The notes beneath the pieces were generated by a model. It was given only the letters and a program-made list of their open reading frames with translations, made no database searches and was not told where the DNA came from. The position numbers and the translations under genes were made by a program. DNA of 35,964 nt from Bacteroidota bacterium (GTDB taxonomy: Bacteria > Bacteroidota > Bacteroidia > Bacteroidales > GCA-2748055): contig JAHEEC010000039.1 in the NCBI GenBank assembly GCA_024640885.1, positions 1-35,964 of the forward strand, in the 5' to 3' direction. Below, piece by piece: positions 1-7,682 of the stretch. Within the stretch, counting starts at the first letter, position 1, and each line of letters begins with the position of its first letter.

Positions 1-231
1 ATCAAATACCATGCGTGCACGGACGGCCCCGTTCTCATAGTAGCGAACCATCTCTCCCACCGGTTTTCCCTGCCTGAATGTAGCTTCATACTGGATTCTG
101 CCGTTGGGATAATCCACCTTCCAGGGTCCTGTTTTCAAACCCTGCTCATCCAGCAAATTCTGTCCATGCAGCAAAGGAGCAGCCATGAACAGTGGCAACC
201 AGCAATATGCAATTAAAGAGGACAGTTTCAT
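1..231 (-). CDS. MORN/YwqK-like secreted protein, N-terminal part (cut by window edge)
   Basis: The minus strand is open from an ATG at 229-231 to the window edge, giving 77 residues without a stop. It starts with a signal peptide (MKLSSLIAYC, then a hydrophobic stretch ending near HGQ). It then enters MORN/YwqK-like repeats: a G-x-K-x-G-x-W unit followed by YPNGRIQYEATF and a second unit ending YYENGAVRARMVF. These repeats are common in exported Bacteroidota proteins annotated as YwqK-family antitoxin or MORN variant proteins; the antitoxin label is by family name only. Start choice is supported by the signal peptide and by a perfect -7 element at 245-252. The C-terminus lies outside the window, so length and function are unknown. 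Confidence 0.7.
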   Translation of the reverse strand, partial: MKLSSLIAYCWLPLFMAAPLLHGQNLLDEQGLKTGPWKVDYPNGRIQYEATFRQGKPVGEMVRYYENGAVRARMVFD

Positions 232-244
232 AAATAAGAAAATT

Positions 245-252
245 CAAATATA
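245..252 (-). promoter_or_regulatory. Bacteroidota -7 element (TATATTTG) for the YwqK-like gene
   Basis: On the minus strand this reads TATATTTG, an exact match to the Bacteroidota housekeeping -7 consensus TAnnTTTG. It lies 13 nt before the ATG at 231. No convincing -33 TTG was seen. It starts immediately beyond the T-tract of the dnaK terminator. Confidence 0.5.
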
Positions 253-253
253 G

Positions 254-292
254 CCAAAAAAAGAAGGCTGCCTTTTAGAGACAGCCTTCTTT
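254..292 (-). terminator. Intrinsic terminator of dnaK
   Basis: A perfect inverted repeat (261-270 AAGAAGGCTG with 282-291 CAGCCTTCTT, loop 271-281) can be extended by one more A-T pair. Read on the minus strand it is followed by a run of seven T (256-262). It sits about 30 nt beyond the dnaK stop codon. Confidence 0.85.
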
Positions 293-321
293 GCTGAACC
301 GTTTTACGGTGATTGTATCTA

Positions 322-2229
322 TTATTTAACTTCTTCGAAGTCCACATCGGTCACTTCACCGTCATCTCCTTTAGAGGTGGTGGCTCCCGTGGGCTCCTCC
401 CCCTGCGGACCGGTGTCACCGCCTGCCTGCTGTGCGTTATAGATATCCTGTGAAGCAGCCTGCCATGCATTGTTCAATTCCTCCATAGCCTTTTCAATGG
501 AGGGCAGGTCCTCTGATTTGTGTGCCTCTTTCAACCGGGTCAGGGCCTCCTCTATGGGGGCCTTCTTCTCGGCCGGGATCTTCTCTCCAAACTCCTTCAG
601 CTGCTTTTCGGTCTGGAAAACCAGGCTGTCCGCATTGTTGAGCTTTTCGATGCGCTCCTTGGCGGCTTTATCGGCCTCTTCATTCTCCTGGGCCTCACGC
701 TTCATTTTCTCAATCTCTGCATCCGAAAGACCCGATGAAGCCTCTATGCGGATGCTTTGCTCTTTTCCGGTTCCCTTATCACGGGCAGATACATTCAGGA
801 TACCATTGGCATCGATATCAAAGGTTACCTCGATTTGTGGCAACCCTCGCGGGGAGGGCGGGATCCCATCCAGATGGAAACGCCCGATGGTCTTGTTGTC
901 CTTGGCCATGGCCCTTTCTCCCTGAAGCACATGGATCTCCACGGAGGGTTGATTGTCAGCCGCTGTGGTAAAGGTCTGTGTCTTCTTTGTGGGAATGGTG
1001 GTGTTGGACTCAATAAGTTTGGTGTTCACACCACCCATGGTCTCGATCCCGAGGGACAGGGGAGTTACATCAAGCAAGAGTACATCCTTTACCTCGCCGG
1101 TAAGAACCCCGCCCTGAATTGCAGCACCCACAGCGACAACCTCATCGGGATTTACACCTTTGGAAGGTGCCTTCCCGAAAAATTCCTCCACAACCTTCTG
1201 GATGGCCGGAATCCGAGTGGAACCTCCCACCAGTATCACTTCATTGATCTCCTTGGAACTCAATCCTGAATCCTTCAATGCCTTCTTGCATGGCTCGATG
1301 GTTGCCTGGATCAGGCTGTCCGCAAGGCTCTCAAACTTGGCCCTTGTAAGTGTCTTCACAAGGTGTTTGGGCACTCCGTCCACGGGCATGATGTAAGGCA
1401 GGTTGATCTCGGTCTGGGTCGTGCTGGAAAGTTCAATTTTGGCTTTCTCAGCAGCTTCCTTCAAGCGTTGAAGGGCCATGGGATCCTTTTTAAGATCAAG
1501 GCCCTCATCTTTCTTGAATTCATCTGAAAGCCAGTCTATGATCACCTGGTCAAAATCATCGCCTCCCAGGTGGGTGTCCCCGTTGGTGGACTTCACCTCA
1601 AAAACCCCGTCACCCAGTTCAAGGATAGAAATATCAAAAGTACCCCCTCCAAGATCGAATACGGCAATTTTCAGATCAGAAGTCTTCTTGTCAAGCCCGT
1701 ATGCCAGTGATGCGGCAGTGGGTTCATTGATGATCCGTTTTACCTTCAGACCGGCAATTTCGCCTGCCTCCTTGGTGGCTTGCCTCTGTGAATCACTGAA
1801 ATAGGCAGGTACCGTGATGACTGCATCGGTGACCTCATGTCCCAGATAGTCTTCGGCGGTTTTCTTCATCTTCTGAAGGACCATGGCCGAGATCTCCTGG
1901 GGTGAATATTTCCGGTCGTCGATTTGAACACGGGGGGTATTGTTTTCTCCCTTTACTACCTTGTAGGGTACCCGGTTAATCTCTTTGGTTACCCGGTCAT
2001 GGGTTTCACCCATGAATCGTTTGATGGAGAAAACTGTTTTTGTGGGATTGGTGATGGCCTGCCTTTTGGCCGGATCACCCACTTTCCTCTCTCCGTTTTC
2101 AACAAAAGCCACCATGGAAGGCGTGGTGCGTTTCCCTTCACTGTTGGGGATCACAACCGGCTCATTACCTTCCATGACCGATACACAGGAGTTGGTGGTG
2201 CCTAAATCTATTCCGATAATCTTACTCAT
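322..2229 (-). CDS. dnaK: Molecular chaperone DnaK (Hsp70)
   Basis: This is a 635-residue Hsp70 chaperone of normal bacterial length, which binds unfolded peptides in the cytoplasm in an ATP-driven cycle. It shows the N-terminal phosphate loop [11 protein letters not shown] (residues 6-16), then [11 protein letters not shown], the [12 protein letters not shown] phosphate-2 motif and the [11 protein letters not shown] adenosine motif. The substrate-binding domain and helical lid follow, and the protein ends in the typical acidic tail (VDFEEVK). The reading frame stays open upstream to 2286, but residues before [10 protein letters not shown] match no known DnaK N-terminus, so the ATG at 2227-2229 is chosen. 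No grpE or dnaJ is adjacent and no CIRCE element was seen upstream. The gene is followed by its own terminator. Confidence 0.98.
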   Translation of the reverse strand: MSKIIGIDLGTTNSCVSVMEGNEPVVIPNSEGKRTTPSMVAFVENGERKVGDPAKRQAITNPTKTVFSIKRFMGETHDRVTKEINRVPYKVVKGENNTPRVQIDDRKYSPQEISAMVLQKMKKTAEDYLGHEVTDAVITVPAYFSDSQRQATKEAGEIAGLKVKRIINEPTAASLAYGLDKKTSDLKIAVFDLGGGTFDISILELGDGVFEVKSTNGDTHLGGDDFDQVIIDWLSDEFKKDEGLDLKKDPMALQRLKEAAEKAKIELSSTTQTEINLPYIMPVDGVPKHLVKTLTRAKFESLADSLIQATIEPCKKALKDSGLSSKEINEVILVGGSTRIPAIQKVVEEFFGKAPSKGVNPDEVVAVGAAIQGGVLTGEVKDVLLLDVTPLSLGIETMGGVNTKLIESNTTIPTKKTQTFTTAADNQPSVEIHVLQGERAMAKDNKTIGRFHLDGIPPSPRGLPQIEVTFDIDANGILNVSARDKGTGKEQSIRIEASSGLSDAEIEKMKREAQENEEADKAAKERIEKLNNADSLVFQTEKQLKEFGEKIPAEKKAPIEEALTRLKEAHKSEDLPSIEKAMEELNNAWQAASQDIYNAQQAGGDTGPQGEEPTGATTSKGDDGEVTDVDFEEVK

Positions 2230-2367
2230 AATTGTTATATATTTTTTTCTGAAACTATTATTCGCTTTCAATCTTGATATCTTCATAAGCCAAGATTATG
2301 CCAATTAGGTTTTTGTCATCACAGGTGCTATATTGGCACGAAATTTCGCCCCAATCCTCCAGCCGCC

Positions 2368-2384
2368 TGTCAGGTTTACTGACA
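2368..2384. promoter_or_regulatory. Inverted repeat in the dnaK-panB divergent region
   Basis: TGTCAG (2368-2373) and CTGACA (2379-2384) are perfect inverted arms with a 5-base spacer. A second perfect palindrome, CGAAATTTCG, lies at 2339-2348. Both fall in the 215-base gap between divergent dnaK and panB, where a regulator could bind. Which gene would be affected is not evident. Confidence 0.3.
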
Positions 2385-2386
2385 AA

Positions 2387-2420
2387 TTGACTGCCAAAAG
2401 GAAATTTATTTTAAACTTTG
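2387..2420 (+). promoter_or_regulatory. Candidate promoter of panB
   Basis: A TTG at 2387-2389 is followed 23 nt later by AAACTTTG (2413-2420), a 7-of-8 match to TAnnTTTG. The -7 end lies 24 nt before the panB ATG. The spacer is slightly longer than usual. Confidence 0.4.
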
Positions 2421-2444
2421 CACTAAATCATTAATCCGAAGACA

Positions 2445-3260
2445 ATGTCACTGCACAGCAATGTAAAACGTGTCACCACCCATGTGCTTCTTGCCATGAA
2501 GCTAAAGGGAGAAAAAATTGCCATGTTAACCGGTTATGATTATTCTTTTGCCCGCCTGCTTGACCAGGCCGGGATTGATGTGATCCTGGTGGGAGATTCG
2601 GCGTCCAATGTGATGGCCGGTTTTGAAACCACCCTTCCAATCACCCTTGACAATATGATCTACCATGCTGCTTCGGTGGTCAGGGCCACCAACCGGGCAC
2701 TGGTGGTGGTGGACCTTCCCTTCGGAACCTACCAGGGTAACTCCAAGGAGGCACTCGCTTCGGCCATCCGGATCATGAAGGAGACCGGTGCCAGCGGGGT
2801 CAAGCTGGAAGGGGGAATTGAGATCAAGGAGTCCATCGAGCGCATATTATCGGCAGGCATTCCCGTCATGGGCCACCTGGGACTGACCCCCCAGTCCATC
2901 CACAAGTTCGGGACCTACGTGGTGAGGGCCACCGATAAAGCCGAGGCGGATAAGTTGAAGGAGGATGCCAAGGCCCTGTCAAATACCGGATGCTTTGCGG
3001 TGGTCCTGGAGAAGATCCCTGCAAAACTGGCCGGCGAAGTGACCCAATCCATCAGCATACCCACCATCGGCATCGGTGCCGGATCGGGGGTGGATGGCCA
3101 GGTGCTGGTGCTCCATGACATGCTGGGGATCACCCAGGAATTTTCCCCCAGGTTCCTGCGCAGGTATCACAACCTGCAGATGGAAATCAAGGGTGCCGTT
3201 CAGAACTACATTGACGATGTAAGATCCAGGCAGTTCCCCAGTAAAAATGAACAGTACTGA
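2445..3260 (+). CDS. panB: 3-methyl-2-oxobutanoate hydroxymethyltransferase
   Basis: Ketopantoate hydroxymethyltransferase transfers a hydroxymethyl group from 5,10-methylene-tetrahydrofolate to 2-oxoisovalerate, the first committed step of pantothenate and CoA synthesis. The 271-residue length fits the family. Visible family motifs are [15 protein letters not shown], the metal-binding region [46 protein letters not shown] with the catalytic glutamate, and [18 protein letters not shown]. The ATG at 2445 gives the expected N-terminus. The pseudouridine synthase gene begins 8 nt after the stop, so the two are likely co-transcribed. It is divergent from dnaK. Confidence 0.97.
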   Translation: MSLHSNVKRVTTHVLLAMKLKGEKIAMLTGYDYSFARLLDQAGIDVILVGDSASNVMAGFETTLPITLDNMIYHAASVVRATNRALVVVDLPFGTYQGNSKEALASAIRIMKETGASGVKLEGGIEIKESIERILSAGIPVMGHLGLTPQSIHKFGTYVVRATDKAEADKLKEDAKALSNTGCFAVVLEKIPAKLAGEVTQSISIPTIGIGAGSGVDGQVLVLHDMLGITQEFSPRFLRRYHNLQMEIKGAVQNYIDDVRSRQFPSKNEQY

Positions 3261-3268
3261 TTCAACCG

Positions 3269-3988
3269 GTGAACCACATTAAACCCCCCGTACCGATATT
3301 ATATGAGGATAACCACCTGCTCATTGTAAACAAGCGCGTTTCCGATATTGTGCAGGGGGACCAGACCGGGGATGTTTCCCTTGACAGGATCCTGAAAGAT
3401 TTCATCAAAGAGCGGGATGGCAAGCCCGGGGAGGTGTTCCTGGGCATCCCCCACAGGCTTGACAGGCCCGTGAGCGGGGTGGTGATTTTTGCCAAGACCA
3501 GCAAGGCACTGAGCCGGATGGCGAAGCTTTTCAAGGAGAAAGAGATCGAAAAGATCTACCACGCCATCGTGGAGAGCTGTCCGCAACCCGAATCAGGCAC
3601 CCTTGAACATTACATCGCCAGGAATACAAAACAGAATAAGTCCTATGCCCATTCCAGCGAGGTGCCCGGTTCAAAATGGGCCCGCCTGGATTATCGCAAA
3701 CTGGCTTCATCAGACCATTATCACCTGCTTGAGGTGATCCTTGAGACGGGCCGTCACCACCAGATCAGGGCACAGCTGGCGGCCATTGGATGCGTGATCA
3801 AGGGGGACCGGAAATACGGGGCAAAGCGGACCAACAAGAACGGTGGGATCAGCCTGCATGCCCGAAGTGCCAGCTTTATCCACCCTGTAAAAAAGGAGCG
3901 TGTGGAGGTGACCGCGCCCTATCCCAAAATGGATATATTCCCCGTGTTCAAGGTGAAGGGAAACGGCAGCAGGTCCGAGGCCCGCTGA
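3269..3988 (+). CDS. RluA-family pseudouridine synthase
   Basis: This 239-residue RNA pseudouridine synthase belongs to the RluA/RluC/RluD superfamily, which isomerises uridine in rRNA or tRNA. The signature HRLDRPVSG carries the catalytic aspartate (about residue 65). Other supports are LYEDNHLLIVNK at the N-terminus and ETGRHHQIRAQLA in the second half. There is no S4 RNA-binding domain, as usual for the short Bacteroidota members. The start is GTG (3269-3271): an in-frame stop lies at 3248-3250 and no ATG occurs before the conserved N-terminal motif. It starts 8 nt after panB. Its last 70 nt overlap the 3' end of the convergent cytidine deaminase gene, and the charged tail after about residue 225 looks like an extension. 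The RNA target cannot be read from sequence. Confidence 0.93.
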   Translation: MNHIKPPVPILYEDNHLLIVNKRVSDIVQGDQTGDVSLDRILKDFIKERDGKPGEVFLGIPHRLDRPVSGVVIFAKTSKALSRMAKLFKEKEIEKIYHAIVESCPQPESGTLEHYIARNTKQNKSYAHSSEVPGSKWARLDYRKLASSDHYHLLEVILETGRHHQIRAQLAAIGCVIKGDRKYGAKRTNKNGGISLHARSASFIHPVKKERVEVTAPYPKMDIFPVFKVKGNGSRSEAR

Positions 3989-4416
3989 ATTACATGGATC
4001 TTCCCGGTTCCGTATAGGATCATTTCCAGGGGTGTTCCACCCCGGGACTCCTTTTCGCACAGCACCTGCCTGCAACCACCGCATGGTGAGACAGGTTGTG
4101 CCTGGAGGGTGCCCTCCTTCATGGCCACAATGGCTATGGAGGCGGCCGGGATTTCAGGAAATTGTGAACTGGCGTAGAAAATGGCCACCCTCTCTGCACA
4201 AAGCCCGGAAGGATAGGCCCCATTCTCCTGGTTGTTTCCTGTGATGATCCTGCCATTTGTCAGCAGCACCGCTGCCCCCACATGATATTTGGAATAGGGG
4301 GCATAAGCGGCCCCTGCAGCTTCAATGGCTTTGCGAACCAGATTGGCCTGTGTTTCTGACAACTCTTCCAGCCGTTCATATTCAGTGAAATTGATGCGTA
4401 AGGCTTGCTGTTTCAT
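3919..4416 (-). CDS. cdd: Cytidine deaminase
   Basis: Homotetramer-type cytidine deaminase converts cytidine or deoxycytidine to uridine or deoxyuridine in pyrimidine salvage. The zinc site is complete: C73-A-E75 (catalytic glutamate) in YPSGLCAERVAIF, and C112/C115 in PCGGCRQVL. The nucleoside-binding N-terminal part AYAPYSKYHVGAAVL is also intact. At 165 residues it is slightly longer than the short classical form because of an N-terminal extension, typical of Bacteroidota homologues. The 3' end overlaps the RluA-family gene tail-to-tail by 70 nt (3919-3988). A candidate promoter lies just upstream at 4436-4464. Confidence 0.95.
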   Translation of the reverse strand: MKQQALRINFTEYERLEELSETQANLVRKAIEAAGAAYAPYSKYHVGAAVLLTNGRIITGNNQENGAYPSGLCAERVAIFYASSQFPEIPAASIAIVAMKEGTLQAQPVSPCGGCRQVLCEKESRGGTPLEMILYGTGKIHVIQRASDLLPFPFTLNTGNISILG

Positions 4417-4435
4417 GCTCCGGGTCCGTTTATCA

Positions 4436-4464
4436 TAAAAATACGGATTTTCTCACTTGCACAA
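4436..4464 (-). promoter_or_regulatory. Candidate promoter of cdd
   Basis: On the minus strand TTG (4462-4464) is followed 18 nt later by TATTTTTA (4436-4443), a 7-of-8 match to TAnnTTTG. The -7 box ends 19 nt before the cdd ATG. Confidence 0.4.
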
Positions 4465-4576
4465 GATTTTATTATGAACGCACGTTGGGTATTGTACCAT
4501 TGTTAAAAACTCGGAGGGGGAATTGGGGCCCGTATCCCTATTTTTACCAAAATCATTTCAGCGAAATGCGTGCTTT

Positions 4577-5575
4577 ATGAAAGGAATGGGTTGGATGGTG
4601 CTTGGAGTGTTCCTTCAGGCGTCCCTGCTTGGGCAGGGAGATATCAGCATGACCAGGGAGGCTTATATCAGCACTTTTGCTGACCTGGCCATGAAGGAGA
4701 TGGTGAGGGTGGGGATCCCGGCCAGTATCACCCTGGCACAGGGTTGCCTGGAGTCGAACAATGGCAACAGCACGCTGGCCACAAAGGGCAATAATCATTT
4801 TGGGATCAAGTGCCACGACTGGTCGGGAAGGACCATTCACCATGACGATGATCACAGGAACGAGTGCTTCAGGGCTTACAACTCAGCCTATGAGTCATAC
4901 ATGGATCATTCACAGTTCCTCACCACCAAGACCAGGTACGCCGGACTGTTTGAACTGAATCCCCACGATTACAGGGGTTGGGCAAAAGGATTAAAACAGG
5001 CCGGATATGCCACTGCTTCAAATTATGCCACCCTTCTGATCAGGATCATCGAAGAGAACGAGCTATACCGGTATGACCTGCTGGTCCTGGAAGGAGGAGT
5101 GGGAGAGGGCATCGATTCCACATCATTCACCACCGAACATGGATACATGACCTCCAGGGATATCCTGATAAATAACAAGGTGGAATATATCGTGGTGGTA
5201 CCGGGTGATAACCCCGAATCACTGAGGAATGAGCTTGGGCTTTACAAAAATGAGCTGTACCGCTACAACAACCTCTACAAAGGGGCAAAACTGGTCCCCG
5301 GCCAGATGATTTACCTTCAACCCAAGCGCAGCAAGGCAGCCAGGGGAAACGAGATCCACGTGGTGCAGGAGGGGCAAACCATGTATGACATCTCCCAGAT
5401 GTACGCCATCTCGCTGAAACACCTCTACCGCAGGAACCTCATGACTGAAGGTGAACAGCCACTTGCCGGAGAAAAAGTGTACCTCCGGAAGAAAAAACGT
5501 GAACCCATCCTAAAACTGGAGCCCCTGGAAGAGGAGCATGGGGAGGATGAAATGGAATTCAGGTTTGACAACTGA
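4577..5575 (+). CDS. Secreted glucosaminidase with two LysM domains
   Basis: This is a 332-residue peptidoglycan hydrolase of the GH73 (FlgJ/mannosyl-glycoprotein endo-beta-N-acetylglucosaminidase-like) type. After a signal peptide (MKGMGWMVLGVFLQ, cleaved near LGQG), the catalytic domain spans about residues 25-165, with LAQGCLESNNGNS containing the probable catalytic Glu59 and the conserved GNNHFGIKC segment. Two LysM peptidoglycan-binding modules follow, around residues 195-240 (VVVPGDNPESLRNELG) and 258-305 (VVQEGQTMYDISQMYAIS). The frame is open back to a TTG at 4523 preceded by a purine-rich AGGGGG. The ATG at 4577 is preferred because it directly precedes a clean signal peptide. It ends 2 nt before the convergent DUF4251 gene, leaving no room for a terminator between them. 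Confidence 0.92.
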   Translation: MKGMGWMVLGVFLQASLLGQGDISMTREAYISTFADLAMKEMVRVGIPASITLAQGCLESNNGNSTLATKGNNHFGIKCHDWSGRTIHHDDDHRNECFRAYNSAYESYMDHSQFLTTKTRYAGLFELNPHDYRGWAKGLKQAGYATASNYATLLIRIIEENELYRYDLLVLEGGVGEGIDSTSFTTEHGYMTSRDILINNKVEYIVVVPGDNPESLRNELGLYKNELYRYNNLYKGAKLVPGQMIYLQPKRSKAARGNEIHVVQEGQTMYDISQMYAISLKHLYRRNLMTEGEQPLAGEKVYLRKKKREPILKLEPLEEEHGEDEMEFRFDN

Positions 5576-5577
5576 GA

Positions 5578-6099
5578 CTACTCCTTTTCCGGCTCAGCAG
5601 CCATGCCGTAATAGGAGATGGTCTGCCTCCTCTGGCTGGTAATGATCAGGGTTCCATACCCGTTGGATCCCAGCTGGAGCGTGACATCGTAACGTTCGTT
5701 GGATTGAGCGATGTTAAATGTGACGGTGAGGGTGAATTTTTCCTCTTTTTTAGTGATCTGAAGATCGGAGGGCTCCCCTTTGAACTCAATCCCGCCGTTT
5801 CCTCCCATGTCAGCCTGGTAAGCCCTGCCAAAGTAAGGCAGGTAAGCTTCATAAACCCCATTGGCTGCTTTCATGGAATAGGGAGTGGTGACACTCCTGG
5901 TTTTGCCGCCCGAAGGTGTGACCGACTGAACCCTGTATATAAAATTGCCACCCTCGATCAGGGCAGAGGTAATCTCAAATTCCGCAGCTTTTTTCTCTTT
6001 TTTCGTAATCTTTTTATCCACCCCTGACTGGGCCGAGGTGACCAAGGATGCGGAAAGGAGGATAGCCATTGAGAGAATGAATAAGTGAAGTTTTTTCAT
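5578..6099 (-). CDS. DUF4251 domain protein, secreted
   Basis: A 173-residue exported protein of unknown function. It has a signal peptide (MKKLHLFILSMAILLSASLVTSAQS). A lysine-rich linker is followed by a DUF4251 domain, a Bacteroidota family recognisable by YEAYLPYFGRAYQADMGGNG and the ending RRQTISYYGMA. A beta-rich periplasmic or outer-membrane-associated protein is likely, but no reaction or partner is known for the family. The stop codon is separated by 2 nt from that of the glucosaminidase gene. The start lies opposite the 178-base gap before the integrase-like gene, from which it diverges. Confidence 0.88.
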   Translation of the reverse strand: MKKLHLFILSMAILLSASLVTSAQSGVDKKITKKEKKAAEFEITSALIEGGNFIYRVQSVTPSGGKTRSVTTPYSMKAANGVYEAYLPYFGRAYQADMGGNGGIEFKGEPSDLQITKKEEKFTLTVTFNIAQSNERYDVTLQLGSNGYGTLIITSQRRQTISYYGMAAEPEKE

Positions 6100-6198
6100 G
6101 GGTCACTGGTTTAAGTTTTTTGACACTGCCATTTGTTGCTCAAACAAGGATCGCGCCAACTTGTTCACTCTTGAAGAACCTCAATGGCGTCCAAATGT

Positions 6199-6221
6199 TC
6201 AAAACATGTTAATGTTTTTGA
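6199..6221. repeat. Inverted repeat upstream of the integrase-like gene
   Basis: TCAAAACAT (6199-6207) and ATGTTTTTGA (6212-6221) form near-perfect inverted arms with one extra T. The inner sequence contains the palindrome AACATGTT (6203-6210). It lies between divergent genes starting at 6099 and 6278, a plausible regulator site. No function is shown. Confidence 0.3.
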
Positions 6222-6254
6222 CCCTCAAAACTTTACATTGGCATTTCCACCGCT

Positions 6255-6262
6255 TAAATTTG
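6255..6262 (+). promoter_or_regulatory. Bacteroidota -7 element (TAAATTTG) for the integrase-like gene
   Basis: TAAATTTG is an exact TAnnTTTG match ending 15 nt before the ATG at 6278. This supports that start over the longer in-frame extension back to 6098. The nearest TTG (6238-6240) is closer than the usual -33 spacing. Confidence 0.5.
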
Positions 6263-6277
6263 TATAAAAAGTGGATC

Positions 6278-6736
6278 ATGTCTGAAGCAGAAACCCTCCC
6301 CATAAAGATGATCCTTCCGCCCGATGGCAGGCAGACCAGGATCGATTTTTTCGATGAAAGCGGCCTTCGTAAAAGTTCCCCCGAGTGGTGGCAGTCACTT
6401 GCCTCCCTTTTCAGGCACGAGCAAAAGGAGCATGGACCAGACCTGGAATTTTTCTCACAGCAACTGGAAAAAGAGGGGTACTCGGAAAAATCAAGGAAGA
6501 GTTATCTCTTCATGATGAAACGATTCTTCGAATATTTCGAGGAAACCAAACCTTCAGAGATCACCATGGGGGAGATTGAAGATTACAACTTCGAATTCTT
6601 TGTCTCGGGCAGGTACTCGCGATCCTACCAGCTTCAGTTTATCAATGCCATTAAACTATTCTATAGCCACACGGAGGGCATTGAACTGAACCTGAAACAA
6701 CTCAGGAAAACCGGTATTTTCCGGAAGAAAAGCTGA
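6278..6736 (+). CDS. Orphan integrase N-terminal (SAM-like core-binding) domain protein
   Basis: This 152-residue protein resembles only the N-terminal SAM-like core-binding domain of tyrosine recombinases. Residues about 55-133 carry the helical pattern FFSQQLEKEGYSEKSRKSY, then FFEYFEE, EITMGEIEDYNFEFF and QLQFINAIKLFYSH. The protein stops where the catalytic domain should begin. No R-H-R-Y catalytic region follows in any plus-strand frame, because the next DNA is occupied by fmt on the other strand. The frame is open back to 6098, but the ATG at 6278 is chosen from the perfect -7 element at 6255-6262 and the loss of family-like sequence upstream. The 3' end overlaps fmt by 35 nt. It could be a remnant recombinase or a DNA-binding accessory protein. 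Confidence 0.7.
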   Translation: MSEAETLPIKMILPPDGRQTRIDFFDESGLRKSSPEWWQSLASLFRHEQKEHGPDLEFFSQQLEKEGYSEKSRKSYLFMMKRFFEYFEETKPSEITMGEIEDYNFEFFVSGRYSRSYQLQFINAIKLFYSHTEGIELNLKQLRKTGIFRKKS

Positions 6737-7682
6737 ACCCGGCCAAAAAATCCTTTACCGCCATCCTGCGTTTTCCCTCCTGCTGCAGGGAAAGGATCCG
6801 GATATACCCGTCATCCACGGCTGCTTTGAGGAAGTGTTTCCCATCGGTGATTGCGGTACCCGGGGGTCCGGGGTTTTCGGAATGTTCATATTCTGAAGTG
6901 AAGATCTTGCAAAGGAGCATCTCGCCTTCTGGTTGTGAGAGGTAGGTAAATGCCCCGGGATATGGGCTCAGTCCCCTGATCAGGTCACTGACCTGTTTTC
7001 CCTGTTGATCCCAGGAGATGCGGCAACTGGACTTTTCGATCTTCGGGGCGCTTTTCAGAATTCTCCCTTCCGGGTTGAATCGCTCCTGGGCCTGGGGCCG
7101 AAGGCTACCCCCGGCCAGGCCGGAGAGTGTTTCCACCACCAGTCCGGCCCCCAGTTCCTTTAACCGGTCATGGAGTGCTCCGGCCGATTCCTGCTCCCCG
7201 ATTGCGGTTTTCTGCTGAAGCAGGATGTTTCCGGTATCAATCTTTTCATCAATCATAAATGTGGTGACCCCGGTTTCAGTTTCACCATTGATGATGGCAT
7301 GATTGATGGGTGCTGCCCCACGGTATTGGGGGAGGAGTGAAGCGTGCAGGTTGAACGTCCCCAGCCGGGGGATGCCCCAAACCGACTCCGGAAGCATCCG
7401 GAAGGCAACCACCACCTGCAGGTCCGGCTCCAAAAGGGTGAGTTCCCCCAAAAAATCAGGATGTTTCAGGTTGTCGGGTTGAAGGATCGGGATCCCCTGG
7501 TTCAGTCCCAGGACAAACTTTTTTACATCCGATTGGCGGATCTGCTTCCCGCGGCCTGCCGGCCTGTCCGGTGCCGTAATCACGGCCACCACGTTGAACC
7601 CCTCCCTGATCATTCTCTCCAGGGAGGCCACGGCAAATTCAGGCGTTCCCATGAAAACGATGCGAAGGGTTTTAATGTTCAT
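6702..7682 (-). CDS. fmt: Methionyl-tRNA formyltransferase
   Basis: Fmt formylates the initiator methionyl-tRNA with 10-formyl-tetrahydrofolate. The 326-residue length is normal. Signatures are [11 protein letters not shown] at the N-terminus, [25 protein letters not shown] with the catalytic pair N111 and H113, and [12 protein letters not shown] with D149. The C-terminal tRNA-binding domain is present (GLSPYPGAF). The frame opens at 7736, but the ATG at 7680-7682 gives the conserved start [16 protein letters not shown]. This start lies inside the end of ribBA (11-nt overlap), so translational coupling is likely. It is the last gene of the operon that begins at 12758, and its 3' end overlaps the convergent integrase-like gene by 35 nt. 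Confidence 0.97.
   Translation of the reverse strand: MNIKTLRIVFMGTPEFAVASLERMIREGFNVVAVITAPDRPAGRGKQIRQSDVKKFVLGLNQGIPILQPDNLKHPDFLGELTLLEPDLQVVVAFRMLPESVWGIPRLGTFNLHASLLPQYRGAAPINHAIINGETETGVTTFMIDEKIDTGNILLQQKTAIGEQESAGALHDRLKELGAGLVVETLSGLAGGSLRPQAQERFNPEGRILKSAPKIEKSSCRISWDQQGKQVSDLIRGLSPYPGAFTYLSQPEGEMLLCKIFTSEYEHSENPGPPGTAITDGKHFLKAAVDDGYIRILSLQQEGKRRMAVKDFLAGFSFSSGKYRFS

Noticed and set aside
2230-2286. N-terminal extension of DnaK from an upstream ATG at 2286
   Set aside because: The extra 19 residues match no Dna[15 protein letters not shown] is the standard start.
4523-4576. TTG start with AGGGGG just upstream for the glucosaminidase
   Set aside because: It looks like a Shine-Dalgarno arrangement, but Bacteroidota rarely rely on it and the ATG at 4577 begins a clean signal peptide.
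6098-6277. 60-codon N-terminal extension of the integrase-like protein
   Set aside because: It would span the inverted repeat and the perfect -7 box and overlap the divergent DUF4251 start; no domain is visible in it.
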